Part shown: positions 1 through 6,456 of the stretch, in pieces | Numbering within the stretch: the first letter of the stretch is position 1 | Layout: each line of letters opens with the position of its first letter | Source: Litorimonas sp964490745 | GTDB taxonomy: Bacteria > Pseudomonadota > Alphaproteobacteria > Caulobacterales > Maricaulaceae | DNA length: 7,828 nucleotides | Reading direction: 5' to 3' | Assembly (NCBI GenBank): GCA_964490745.1 | Contig: CAZBDT010000113.1 | Span: 1-7,828, forward strand | Program-made: the position numbers and the translations under genes | Notes under the pieces: model-generated | The model's database searches: none | Told to the model about the DNA's origin: nothing | The model's input: the letters and a program-made list of their open reading frames with translations, nothing else

Positions 1-94
1 ATATAGCGGAGCGCCGAGCAGCTAAGCTGTTCGGGTAAAACAGTTTATTCGAATATGATTACGTCTCAAACAGATTGAGAAATATGAGGAAAGG

Positions 95-109
95 CGATTT
101 CTGAAATCG
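95..109. promoter_or_regulatory. 15-bp palindrome, candidate operator
   Basis: CGATTTC and GAAATCG form a perfect 7-bp inverted repeat around a single central T. It lies about 145 bp before the first start codon of the operon. A dimeric regulator such as the TrpR-like protein encoded next could bind it, but it lacks the CTAG cores of the E. coli trp operator and its distance from the proposed promoter is large. It could equally be chance or a weak hairpin. Confidence 0.2.
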
Positions 110-213
110 GGACAGGCCGGAATCCGATAACTGTATTCGCTCACTGCCGGATCAAAAGAATGTAGGCCCTTACACCCTCACCTCACTTTTTCGCTATTGC
201 CTGATTTTCTCTC

Positions 214-241
214 TTGCATCCCTACTGTCTCACTGTATTAG
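214..241 (+). promoter_or_regulatory. Possible sigma70-type promoter of the his operon
   Basis: TTGCAT at 214-219 and TATTAG at 236-241 are separated by 16 bp and resemble -35 and -10 boxes. Transcription would then start near 247-249, only about 5-7 nt before the ATG at 254, giving an almost leaderless mRNA. No Shine-Dalgarno sequence precedes that ATG, which fits. The box matches are partial, so this is a weak prediction and a promoter further upstream is possible. Confidence 0.3.
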
Positions 242-253
242 CACGCTGGCACA

Positions 254-541
254 ATGACAAATGAACCCACATATCTCCCGCTTGAGGTTGCACTCACCTC
301 TTTGGACAATCCGGACGAGGTCAAAGACTTCCTAATCGACCTTTGCACACCCGCAGAATTGCGGGCGTTAAGCGAGCGATGGCATGTCGCGCAAATCTTG
401 AATGAAGGCGAAAAATCATATCGCGACATTCAAGCCGAGACAGGCGTATCAACAACGACTATAGGCCGCGTGGCCAGATTCTTACGGGATGAACCGCATG
501 GCGGATATCGTGCCGTTTTGGATAAGAAAGACATATCATGA
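254..541 (+). CDS. TrpR-like YerC/YecD-family DNA-binding regulator, first gene of the his operon
   Basis: This 95-residue protein has the hallmarks of the YerC/YecD group of TrpR-related repressors. Residues 31-50 carry the conserved segment CTPAELRALSERW. A helix-turn-helix follows at about 54-77, containing SYRDIQAETG and STTTIGRVARFL, and the C-terminal part includes EPHGGY. Family members bind DNA as small all-helical dimers. Its place at the head of a histidine operon, with its stop overlapping the hisG start (ATGA), suggests it senses histidine or an intermediate and represses this operon; that role is inferred. From memory, TrpR-family regulators of histidine genes have been proposed in xanthomonads and bacilli. 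The start at 254 leaves a typical short N-terminus, but no ribosome-binding site precedes it, so the mRNA may be leaderless. Family assignment is firm; the effector is unknown. Confidence 0.85.
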   Translation: MTNEPTYLPLEVALTSLDNPDEVKDFLIDLCTPAELRALSERWHVAQILNEGEKSYRDIQAETGVSTTTIGRVARFLRDEPHGGYRAVLDKKDIS

Positions 542-1422
542 GTAACCGTTTGCGCATCGCGCTTCAGAAAAAAGGCCGGCTAGCCGAGGACAGTTTTGAT
601 CTGCTTAAAAAATGCGGGCTGCGCTTCTCGATCCGTGGCGGGGGATTGCTGGCGCGGGTCAAGAATATGCCGATTGATCTGCTCTTGGTCCGCGATGACG
701 ATATTCCGTCCTTCGTCGCAAATAATGCCGCCGATATTGGCATCGTCGGTGAGAATGTGCTGGTCGAAGAGCAATTGACGTCAAAGTCAAAGCTCGATGC
801 AGATATCGCCATACGCCTTGGGTTTTCGCGTTGTAAGCTCTGTTTGGCTGCCAGTGAGCGCGGAAAAGTGCAATCTGTTAAAGATTTGAATGGCACACGT
901 ATCGCAACGACCTATCCCGGCGTGACGGCACGTTATCTGTCGGAAACGGGCATTTCGGCTGATCTCGTGGAAATGAAAGGCGCCGTTGAACTTGCGCCAT
1001 CCATTGGGATTGCGGAGAGTATTTGTGACCTCGTCTCTTCCGGCGCAACACTCGAAGCCAATGGTTTGGCGGCCTTTGAAACGATTTTGGAAAGTGAAGC
1101 CGTTCTTATTCAGTCTGAACGTGAACTGTCAGCTGAAAAAGCCGAAATCTTAGACAAGCTGATGAACCGTATTGACGGTGTCCTGAAATCCAAAGACTCA
1201 AAATATATCATGCTGAATGCGCCAAAAGAGGCTGTCGCGAAGATCACAAATCTTCTGCCCGGATCAGATGCGCCGACAATTATGCCCTTGGCGGGTCAAG
1301 ATGACCTCGTTGCCATACAAGCCGTCTGTACTGAAACCGTATTTTGGGAAACACTTGAAGGCTTGAAAGCGTTAGGAGCGCGAGCAATCCTAGTTCTGCC
1401 AATCGAAAAAATGATGAGTTAG
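538..1422 (+). CDS. hisG: ATP phosphoribosyltransferase, long form
   Basis: HisG catalyses the first committed step, joining ATP and PRPP to give phosphoribosyl-ATP, in the cytoplasm. The 294-residue length is that of the long form (E. coli about 299), which is a hexamer and needs no HisZ subunit. Visible landmarks are LRIALQKKGRL at about 5-15, the NMPIDLLLVRDDDIP stretch at 43-57, GENVL at 71-75 and the PRPP-binding motif DLVSSGATLEANGL at 164-177. A C-terminal regulatory domain runs from about 221 to 294 and ends in LPIEKMM; in this family it binds histidine for feedback inhibition. The sequence is strikingly close to the enterobacterial enzyme throughout. The start ATG overlaps the regulator's stop by 4 nt, implying translational coupling, with only a weak purine-rich AAGAAAG upstream. 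The stop TAG shares its last base with the GTG start of hisD. Confidence 0.96.
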   Translation: MSNRLRIALQKKGRLAEDSFDLLKKCGLRFSIRGGGLLARVKNMPIDLLLVRDDDIPSFVANNAADIGIVGENVLVEEQLTSKSKLDADIAIRLGFSRCKLCLAASERGKVQSVKDLNGTRIATTYPGVTARYLSETGISADLVEMKGAVELAPSIGIAESICDLVSSGATLEANGLAAFETILESEAVLIQSERELSAEKAEILDKLMNRIDGVLKSKDSKYIMLNAPKEAVAKITNLLPGSDAPTIMPLAGQDDLVAIQAVCTETVFWETLEGLKALGARAILVLPIEKMMS

Positions 1423-2732
1423 TGAGCCTTGTGATGCGCCGTATAAATTGGACAGAGTTAGACGCTGAAGGTCGCGCAAGTGCCCTCGCCCGGCCACAAG
1501 CCATTTCTGATGAAGGCTTGATTGATGGGGTGCGTACAATCTTGGCTGACGTTCGTGAAAATGGCGATGAAGCTCTTTTGCGACTTACGGAAAAATTTGA
1601 TGGCTGTCAGGTCAAGACCCTCGAAATACCGAGATCAGACTTAGAAGCCGCTTGGGACGAGCTCTCCGCATCAGATCAATCGGTGATCGAGCGCGCGCGC
1701 CGCAACATCAAACGCTTCCACAAAGCCCAAATCCCTGACCCGATTGAAGTTGAAACAGAGCCCGGCGTTGTCTGTCGGCGTGAAGCCCGCGCGATTCAGA
1801 CCGCAGGACTATATGTTCCGGGTGGGACGGCTCCGCTGGTTTCAACACTTCTCATGCTCGCCGTTCCCGCAAAAGTCGCAGGGGTTAGGAATCGTATTAT
1901 TGTCACCCCGCCTGCAAAGGACGGCTCTGTGAACCCGGTTATTCTGGCTGCTGCCTATCGATGTAAAGTCAGTCGCGTCTTCGTTGTGGGCGGCGCACAA
2001 GCGATTGGCGCTCTCGCCTATGGCACGGAAAAGATTCCGAAATGCGATAAAATCTTCGGCCCCGGCAATGCGTGGGTCGCAGCGGCGAAATCGCTCGTCG
2101 CGCAGGAGGCTGGCGGCCCCGCCATTGATATGCCCGCCGGACCGTCAGAGGCGATGGTCTTGGCCGATGAGGCTGCTGATCCGGCTTTTGTCGCGTCCGA
2201 CTTACTGAGCCAGGCGGAACATGACACAGTCGCGCAAGTCGTTTGTGTTGCAACAACGGAGAGCGCCGCGGCGCGTATTGAGGCCGAGATTGAGGCACAG
2301 CTTGCCAAACTTCCCCGCGAAGAGATTGCACGCGAATCTTTGAAACATGGACGCATGATTATTGCAGGAGAGCGGGCCGAAATTATTGATATTGTCAATC
2401 GCTACGCGCCCGAACATTTGATCGTGCAGTTGCGAAAGCCGGAAACCTATGTTGGTGCGATCCGGAATGCCGGTTCGATCTTCTTAGGGCCGTGGACACC
2501 GGAGAGTGTCGGCGATTATGCGAGTGGGACAAACCATACCTTGCCAACTTACGGTGCGGCGCGTGCCTATTCCGGTGTGACGCTTGAAAGTTTTATCAAA
2601 TATGTCTCAATCCAACAGCTCACCAAGAAAGGGCTCAAACGCCTTGGCCCCGTTGTCGAGCGTTTGGCAGAGATGGAAGGGCTGGACGCTCATAAACGTG
2701 CCGTGTCCCTCAGACTGGAGGCACTACAATGA
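1422..2732 (+). CDS. hisD: Histidinol dehydrogenase
   Basis: HisD performs the last two steps, oxidising L-histidinol through histidinal to histidine with two NAD+, as a zinc-dependent homodimer. Conserved landmarks include GLYVPGG (129-135), VGGAQAI (189-195), the FGPGN loop (212-216), DMPAGPSE (236-243) and DYASGTNH (365-372). By alignment with E. coli HisD, the zinc ligands would be Q264, H267, D365 and H424, and the catalytic pair E331-H332; all are present. The length (436 residues) is normal. The start is uncertain. GTG at 1422 overlaps the hisG stop by 1 nt, while GTG at 1431 and ATG at 1434 are also in frame. The ATG would begin MRRINWTELD, which looks like a natural family N-terminus (432 residues). 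None of the three has a clear ribosome-binding site. The stop overlaps the next start as ATGA. Confidence 0.96.
   Translation: MSLVMRRINWTELDAEGRASALARPQAISDEGLIDGVRTILADVRENGDEALLRLTEKFDGCQVKTLEIPRSDLEAAWDELSASDQSVIERARRNIKRFHKAQIPDPIEVETEPGVVCRREARAIQTAGLYVPGGTAPLVSTLLMLAVPAKVAGVRNRIIVTPPAKDGSVNPVILAAAYRCKVSRVFVVGGAQAIGALAYGTEKIPKCDKIFGPGNAWVAAAKSLVAQEAGGPAIDMPAGPSEAMVLADEAADPAFVASDLLSQAEHDTVAQVVCVATTESAAARIEAEIEAQLAKLPREEIARESLKHGRMIIAGERAEIIDIVNRYAPEHLIVQLRKPETYVGAIRNAGSIFLGPWTPESVGDYASGTNHTLPTYGAARAYSGVTLESFIKYVSIQQLTKKGLKRLGPVVERLAEMEGLDAHKRAVSLRLEALQ
2717..2721 (+). promoter_or_regulatory. Ribosome-binding site of the hisC-hisB fusion gene
   Basis: GGAGG lies inside the last codons of hisD, 7 nt before the ATG at 2729. 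It is the strongest Shine-Dalgarno match I see at any junction of the operon and supports that start, which overlaps the hisD stop as ATGA. Confidence 0.7.
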
Positions 2733-4372
2733 GTGAGTGGCCAAATAGCATTGCGCGGGAATCCGTCGTGGACATGTCCGTCTATTCAGCACGGGGCGGG
2801 GCGACGGATGCGCTGCACCTTGACGCGAATGAAAATCCATATGCGCCGCCGCCTGTCGTCGGCGCGGCTGGGTATAATCGTTATCCCGCCCAGCAACCTG
2901 AAAAATTAGTCAATCGCCTTGCTGACCTTTACGGTGTCAAACCAGCGCAGCTTATGGTGGGACGCGGGGCGGATGAAGGCATTGAGTGTCTCTTGCGCGC
3001 ATTTTGCGAGGCCGGACAAGACAGCATTCTGACTTGCTCGCCAACCTTTGGCTATTACAAAACCTGCGCAGATATTCAGGGCGCGGGCGTGGTAGACGTG
3101 CCGCTCATCCGAACATATCAATGGGATATTCCTGCTATCATCAAGGCCGGGAAACCTGCCAATGTGAAAATAGTCTTCCTCTGCTCGCCCAATAATCCGA
3201 CGGGCAATAGTTTAACGCGGGATGCCATTTTAGATGTGTGTGGCTCATTACCTGAAACATTGGTCGTTGTGGATGAAGCGTATATCGAGTTTTCAAAGCA
3301 AGACAGCCTGTGCGAGTTAGTTGGCACAGTGAAAAACCTCGTCGTGCTGCGGACGCTCTCAAAAGCCTATGCTTTGGCAGGCGTTCGGGGCGGGGCTCTT
3401 ATCGCAGAGCCAGCCGTGATTGAGTTGCTCTTGAAAGTCCTGCCGCCCTACCCGATTGCGCGACCGGTTGAGACAGCAATTCTCAACGCCCTCGCCCCGT
3501 CTGCCATGGCTGTCCACGCGCAACGTTTGGAAGAGGCTTTGTCAGAGCGGGACCGTTTGGCGGAAGGATTAGCCAAGTCGGATTTTGTCGAAACCGTTTA
3601 TCCGTCTGATGCGAATTTCCTCTTATTAGAAGTCAATAACGCAGACGCGCTCTTCACGCGATTGCGACAATATAACGTCAAAATCCGGGACTATCGTTCG
3701 ACGACAGGCCGAGTGCGTGTGTCCGTAGGATCGCCTGATGAAAACACAATCGCCCTGCAAGCCTTTGGTGTGGCCGATAATGCTGAGCGGAGTGACCGCA
3801 TTGGCGAGGTTTTCCGCAAAACAAATGAGACCGACATTTCTGTTCGCGTGAATTTGGACGATCCTTCGCAGACACACATCGAAACGGGCCTCGGATTTTA
3901 CGATCACATGTTAGAGCAAATCTCGAAACATGGCGGGATGGGCCTGACGCTGTCCTGCCAGGGCGATCTCCACATTGATGCTCACCACACAGTCGAAGAC
4001 ACGGCGCTCGCTTTTGGCACGGCGCTGAAACAAGCGCTGGGCGATAAGGCCGGGATTGGGCGCTATGGCTATGTCATTCCGATGGATGAAACGCAGGCGC
4101 AGGTCGCGATTGATCTATCTGGCCGTCCGGCTGCGGTTTTTAAAGGTGACTTCCCGACGGATCACGTTGGGGACTTCCCCGTCGAGATGTGCCCGCACTT
4201 TTTTGAAAGCCTTGCGCAAACGCTGGGTGCAGCGATCCATATTGATGTGAAAGGTGATAATTCTCACCACATGGTGGAAGCCTGTTTTAAAGGTGTGGGC
4301 CGCGCCTTGCGCCCTGCCCTCGGCATTGTTGGCAGCTCAACCGAAATTCCATCGACGAAAGGCACGCTCTGA
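2729..4372 (+). CDS. hisCB: Fused histidinol-phosphate aminotransferase / imidazoleglycerol-phosphate dehydratase (HisC-HisB)
   Basis: One uninterrupted 547-residue reading frame joins two enzymes. Residues about 1-345 are HisC, a PLP aminotransferase that makes histidinol phosphate. It shows N156 in SPNNPTGN, D182 and Y185 in VDEAYIEF, the PLP lysine K212 in LSKAYALAG, R220, and the substrate-binding R330 in GRVRVSVG. Residues about 355-547 are imidazoleglycerol-phosphate dehydratase, with metal-ligand motifs GLGFYDHML (H393), HHTVED (H419, H420, E423) and SHHMVE (H513, H514, E517), ending in STKGTL. HisC feeds on the dehydratase product, so the fusion links consecutive steps. The E. coli HisB-N phosphatase domain, which precedes IGPD in that species, is absent. 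The linker (about 346-358) has no Met; an in-frame GTG near 3769 lacks a ribosome site, so separate translation of HisB looks unlikely. A good GGAGG (2717-2721) precedes the ATG. hisCB is a descriptive symbol. Confidence 0.95.
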   Translation: MSEWPNSIARESVVDMSVYSARGGATDALHLDANENPYAPPPVVGAAGYNRYPAQQPEKLVNRLADLYGVKPAQLMVGRGADEGIECLLRAFCEAGQDSILTCSPTFGYYKTCADIQGAGVVDVPLIRTYQWDIPAIIKAGKPANVKIVFLCSPNNPTGNSLTRDAILDVCGSLPETLVVVDEAYIEFSKQDSLCELVGTVKNLVVLRTLSKAYALAGVRGGALIAEPAVIELLLKVLPPYPIARPVETAILNALAPSAMAVHAQRLEEALSERDRLAEGLAKSDFVETVYPSDANFLLLEVNNADALFTRLRQYNVKIRDYRSTTGRVRVSVGSPDENTIALQAFGVADNAERSDRIGEVFRKTNETDISVRVNLDDPSQTHIETGLGFYDHMLEQISKHGGMGLTLSCQGDLHIDAHHTVEDTALAFGTALKQALGDKAGIGRYGYVIPMDETQAQVAIDLSGRPAAVFKGDFPTDHVGDFPVEMCPHFFESLAQTLGAAIHIDVKGDNSHHMVEACFKGVGRALRPALGIVGSSTEIPSTKGTL

Positions 4373-4373
4373 A

Positions 4374-4973
4374 ATGAGTTTGGTTATCGTTGATACGGGC
4401 TGCGCCAATTTGGCGTCTGTCAGCTATGCCTTTGAGCGTTTGGGCGCGTCTGCGGTCATCACAGATGAGGCTGAGGTGATCACATCGGCGGAGCGTATTG
4501 TCCTGCCGGGTGTCGGCTCCGCGCCCTTTGCCATGCGCAATATTGATGCCAAAAAGCTCAAGTCCGTTCTGCAAAGCTTGACCCAACCTGTCATCGGTAT
4601 TTGCCTCGGCATGCAGCTTTTATTCGAGACTTTGGAAGAAGGTGGCGAAACAGTCGACGGTTTGGGTTTAGTAAAAGGTGCGGTGACAGAATTGGACACA
4701 GGCGACCTGCCAGCACCGCATATGGGGTGGAACACGCTCACACCGCTGAAAGATGATCCGATATTAAAAGGCGTCACAGAGGGTGACTTCGCCTATTTCG
4801 TTCACTCTTTCGCCGCAGCGATTTCTGATGCGACCTTGGTAAGCTCTGAATATGGGTCACCTTTCTCCGCGATCGTGCGTCAAAATAATGTCTGGGGCTG
4901 TCAGTTTCACCCGGAGCGCAGCTCGAAAACCGGAGCGCAGATACTCAAGAATTTTCTGGACCTAGACCTATGA
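4374..4973 (+). CDS. hisH: Imidazole glycerol phosphate synthase, glutamine amidotransferase subunit
   Basis: HisH hydrolyses glutamine and passes ammonia to HisF within the HisHF heterodimer. The 199-residue length is normal for this class I amidotransferase. The catalytic triad is visible as C77 in GICLGMQ, with H179 and E181 in QFHPERS; PGVG at 45-48 forms the oxyanion region, and PHMGWN and FVHSF are further family signatures. The open frame extends upstream to 4254, but the ATG at 4374 was chosen because it gives the family N-terminus MSLVIVDTGCANL and lies 1 nt after the hisC-hisB stop. The extra upstream codons only shadow the IGPD sequence in another frame. A weak AAAGG (4358-4362) is somewhat far from this ATG, so translation probably relies on coupling. 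The stop overlaps the hisA start as ATGA. Confidence 0.95.
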   Translation: MSLVIVDTGCANLASVSYAFERLGASAVITDEAEVITSAERIVLPGVGSAPFAMRNIDAKKLKSVLQSLTQPVIGICLGMQLLFETLEEGGETVDGLGLVKGAVTELDTGDLPAPHMGWNTLTPLKDDPILKGVTEGDFAYFVHSFAAAISDATLVSSEYGSPFSAIVRQNNVWGCQFHPERSSKTGAQILKNFLDLDL

Positions 4974-5695
4974 TTTTTCCGGCTATGGATTTGATGGATG
5001 GCGGCTGTGTTCGCTTGCTCAAAGGAAATTTCGGCGCGCGCACCAATTACGCCGCCGATCCCGTCGATGTCGCGAAATCTTATGCGGCGGCTGGTGCGGA
5101 ATGGATGCATATTGTCGATTTGGACGGCGCGAAAAATGGCCAAGCCGAACAGTCCGAACTCATCCTGAAAGTCGCTAATAGCGCCAATATCAAGGTTCAA
5201 ACAGGCGGCGGGCTACGCGACCTGGCCCAGATACAACGATTGCTGGAGGGCGGTGTAGACCGTGTTGTTATCGGCTCCCTCGCCGTGACAAATCCGCAAA
5301 TGGTCAAACATTGGCTCCGCGAGGTCGGTCCTGACTCGATCTGCCTCGCATTAGATGTGAACCAAGGTGAAGACGGCGAATACCGCCCCGCCACAAAAGG
5401 ATGGACCGAAGCCTCAGAGAAAACCCTCTGGGGCGTTATCAGTGATTTTCTAGGCTCAGGTTTGAAAACGATCCTCGTCACGGATATTGGACGTGACGGT
5501 ATGGAATTGGGCGGAAATGTCGAGCTTTACAAACGCATTCAAGCCGAATTTCCGACGCTCGACCTGATTACCTCTGGCGGTGTTGGCACGATAGATCATG
5601 TCAAATCCCTCAAAGCGATTGACCCTTACGGCATCATCATCGGCAAGGCGCTCTATGAGGGTAACTTTACCTTGAACGAGGCCATTTCGTGCTAA
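4970..5695 (+). CDS. hisA: ProFAR isomerase (phosphoribosylformimino-5-aminoimidazole carboxamide ribotide isomerase)
   Basis: HisA is a (beta/alpha)8-barrel enzyme that opens the aminoaldose ProFAR to the aminoketose PRFAR, the substrate of HisHF, by an Amadori rearrangement. The 241-residue protein begins MIFPAMDLMDG, with D7 as the expected catalytic base. The second catalytic region is TDIGRDGM, with T171, D172 and D176. Phosphate-binding turns are visible as TGGGLR (78-83) and TSGGVG (201-206), and VVIGS and IIIGKALYEG mark the two half-barrels. The length is normal. The start overlaps the hisH stop by 4 nt. The 3' end overlaps the GTG start of hisF by 7 nt. I see nothing suggesting the dual HisA/TrpF enzyme PriA of actinobacteria. 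Confidence 0.95.
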   Translation: MIFPAMDLMDGGCVRLLKGNFGARTNYAADPVDVAKSYAAAGAEWMHIVDLDGAKNGQAEQSELILKVANSANIKVQTGGGLRDLAQIQRLLEGGVDRVVIGSLAVTNPQMVKHWLREVGPDSICLALDVNQGEDGEYRPATKGWTEASEKTLWGVISDFLGSGLKTILVTDIGRDGMELGGNVELYKRIQAEFPTLDLITSGGVGTIDHVKSLKAIDPYGIIIGKALYEGNFTLNEAISC

Positions 5696-6456
5696 CCCGG
5701 CGCATCATACCTTGTCTCGACGTGCGGGATGGTCGCGTCGTCAAAGGCGTGCAATTTCGCAACCATGAAGATGTCGGCGACATCATCGATCTCGCCCTAC
5801 GTTACCGCGATGAAGGCGCAGATGAACTGGTCTTTTATGATATCACAGCCTCCGTCGATGATCGCACAGTCAGCCCGGATTGGGTCGGTAAAGTCAGCCG
5901 CGCCCTCGACATCCCGTTCTGCGTAGCAGGCGGCATCAAAACCGTTGAGGCGGCAGGCGCGCGTCTCGCGGCAGGTGCGGATAAAATCAGCATCAATTCA
6001 CCCGCCCTCATGCGGCCCGAGCTGATCAATGAAATGTCCGACGCTTTCGGCGTGCAATGTATTGTCGTTGGGATCGACACATTTGCTGATGGCGAAACCT
6101 ACCGTGTCAAATCCCATACGGGCGACCCCGATAAAACACGCGAGACAGGCCGCCTCACCCTCGATTGGGTGCAGGAAGTCGTCAAACGCGGCGCGGGCGA
6201 GATCGTCTTGAACTGCATGAACCGCGACGGTGTGCGCAAGGGCTATGACATTGACCAACTCAAGGCGGTTCGTGCTGTTTGCGACGTGCCGCTCATCGCA
6301 TCTGGAGGTGCAGGCGCGACGGAACATTTTGAAGACGTGTTTAAGCAGGCCAATGTCGACGGGGCGCTAGCGGCTTCGGTCTTCCATAAATCCGTCATCG
6401 CTATTCCCGATTTGAAAGCGGATCTGCGCGAGGCAGGCATAAGAGTAAGATTATGA
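5689..6456 (+). CDS. hisF: Imidazole glycerol phosphate synthase, cyclase subunit
   Basis: HisF is the barrel subunit that uses ammonia from HisH to convert PRFAR to imidazole glycerol phosphate and AICAR, the latter returning to purine synthesis. The two catalytic aspartates are present, D11 in PCLDVRDG and D130 in VVGIDTF. Residues expected around the ammonia-tunnel gate (R5, E46, K99) are also seen. VAGGIK, SINS and ASGGAG are the phosphate-binding segments. The length of 255 residues is typical. The start codon is GTG; a GAGG at 5678-5681, 7 nt upstream inside hisA, supports it, and the N-terminus MLTRRIIPCLDV aligns with the family. It overlaps hisA by 7 nt and shares an ATGA with hisIE. 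Confidence 0.96.
   Translation: MLTRRIIPCLDVRDGRVVKGVQFRNHEDVGDIIDLALRYRDEGADELVFYDITASVDDRTVSPDWVGKVSRALDIPFCVAGGIKTVEAAGARLAAGADKISINSPALMRPELINEMSDAFGVQCIVVGIDTFADGETYRVKSHTGDPDKTRETGRLTLDWVQEVVKRGAGEIVLNCMNRDGVRKGYDIDQLKAVRAVCDVPLIASGGAGATEHFEDVFKQANVDGALAASVFHKSVIAIPDLKADLREAGIRVRL

Larger units (their letters stand above)
1..253. other. Non-coding region upstream of the his operon
   Basis: I find no convincing gene in this stretch. It holds several short inverted repeats. CAGCT-A-AGCTG lies at 19-29, and CTGTT/AACAG (27-31 with 39-43) overlaps it. TCTCAA/TTGAGA (64-69 with 75-80) has a 5-nt loop. CGATTTC-T-GAAATCG lies at 95-109. There is also a near-repeat of ACTGTATT(C/A)GC at 130-140 and 232-242. 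No run of histidine codons, leader peptide or attenuator-like terminator is visible, which argues against enterobacterial-type his attenuation. Part of it may be the 3' flank of an upstream gene outside the window. Confidence 0.6.

Noticed and set aside
27..48. Terminator of an upstream gene (CTGTT/AACAG hairpin followed by TTTATT)
   Set aside because: The stem is only about 5 bp, AT-rich and followed by an interrupted T-run, so it is too weak to call.
1..253. Histidine attenuator or leader peptide
   Set aside because: No short frame with consecutive His codons and no strong GC-rich terminator followed by a T-run is visible before the first gene.
1969..2398. Antisense open frames of about 120 residues inside hisD
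   Set aside because: They lie opposite highly conserved HisD sequence and contain many Arg, Pro and Ser residues, as expected for shadows of a GC-rich coding frame.
4254..4373. Extended N-terminus of HisH beginning at 4254
   Set aside because: These 40 extra codons overlap the conserved IGPD C-terminus in another frame. The family N-terminus begins at the ATG at 4374.
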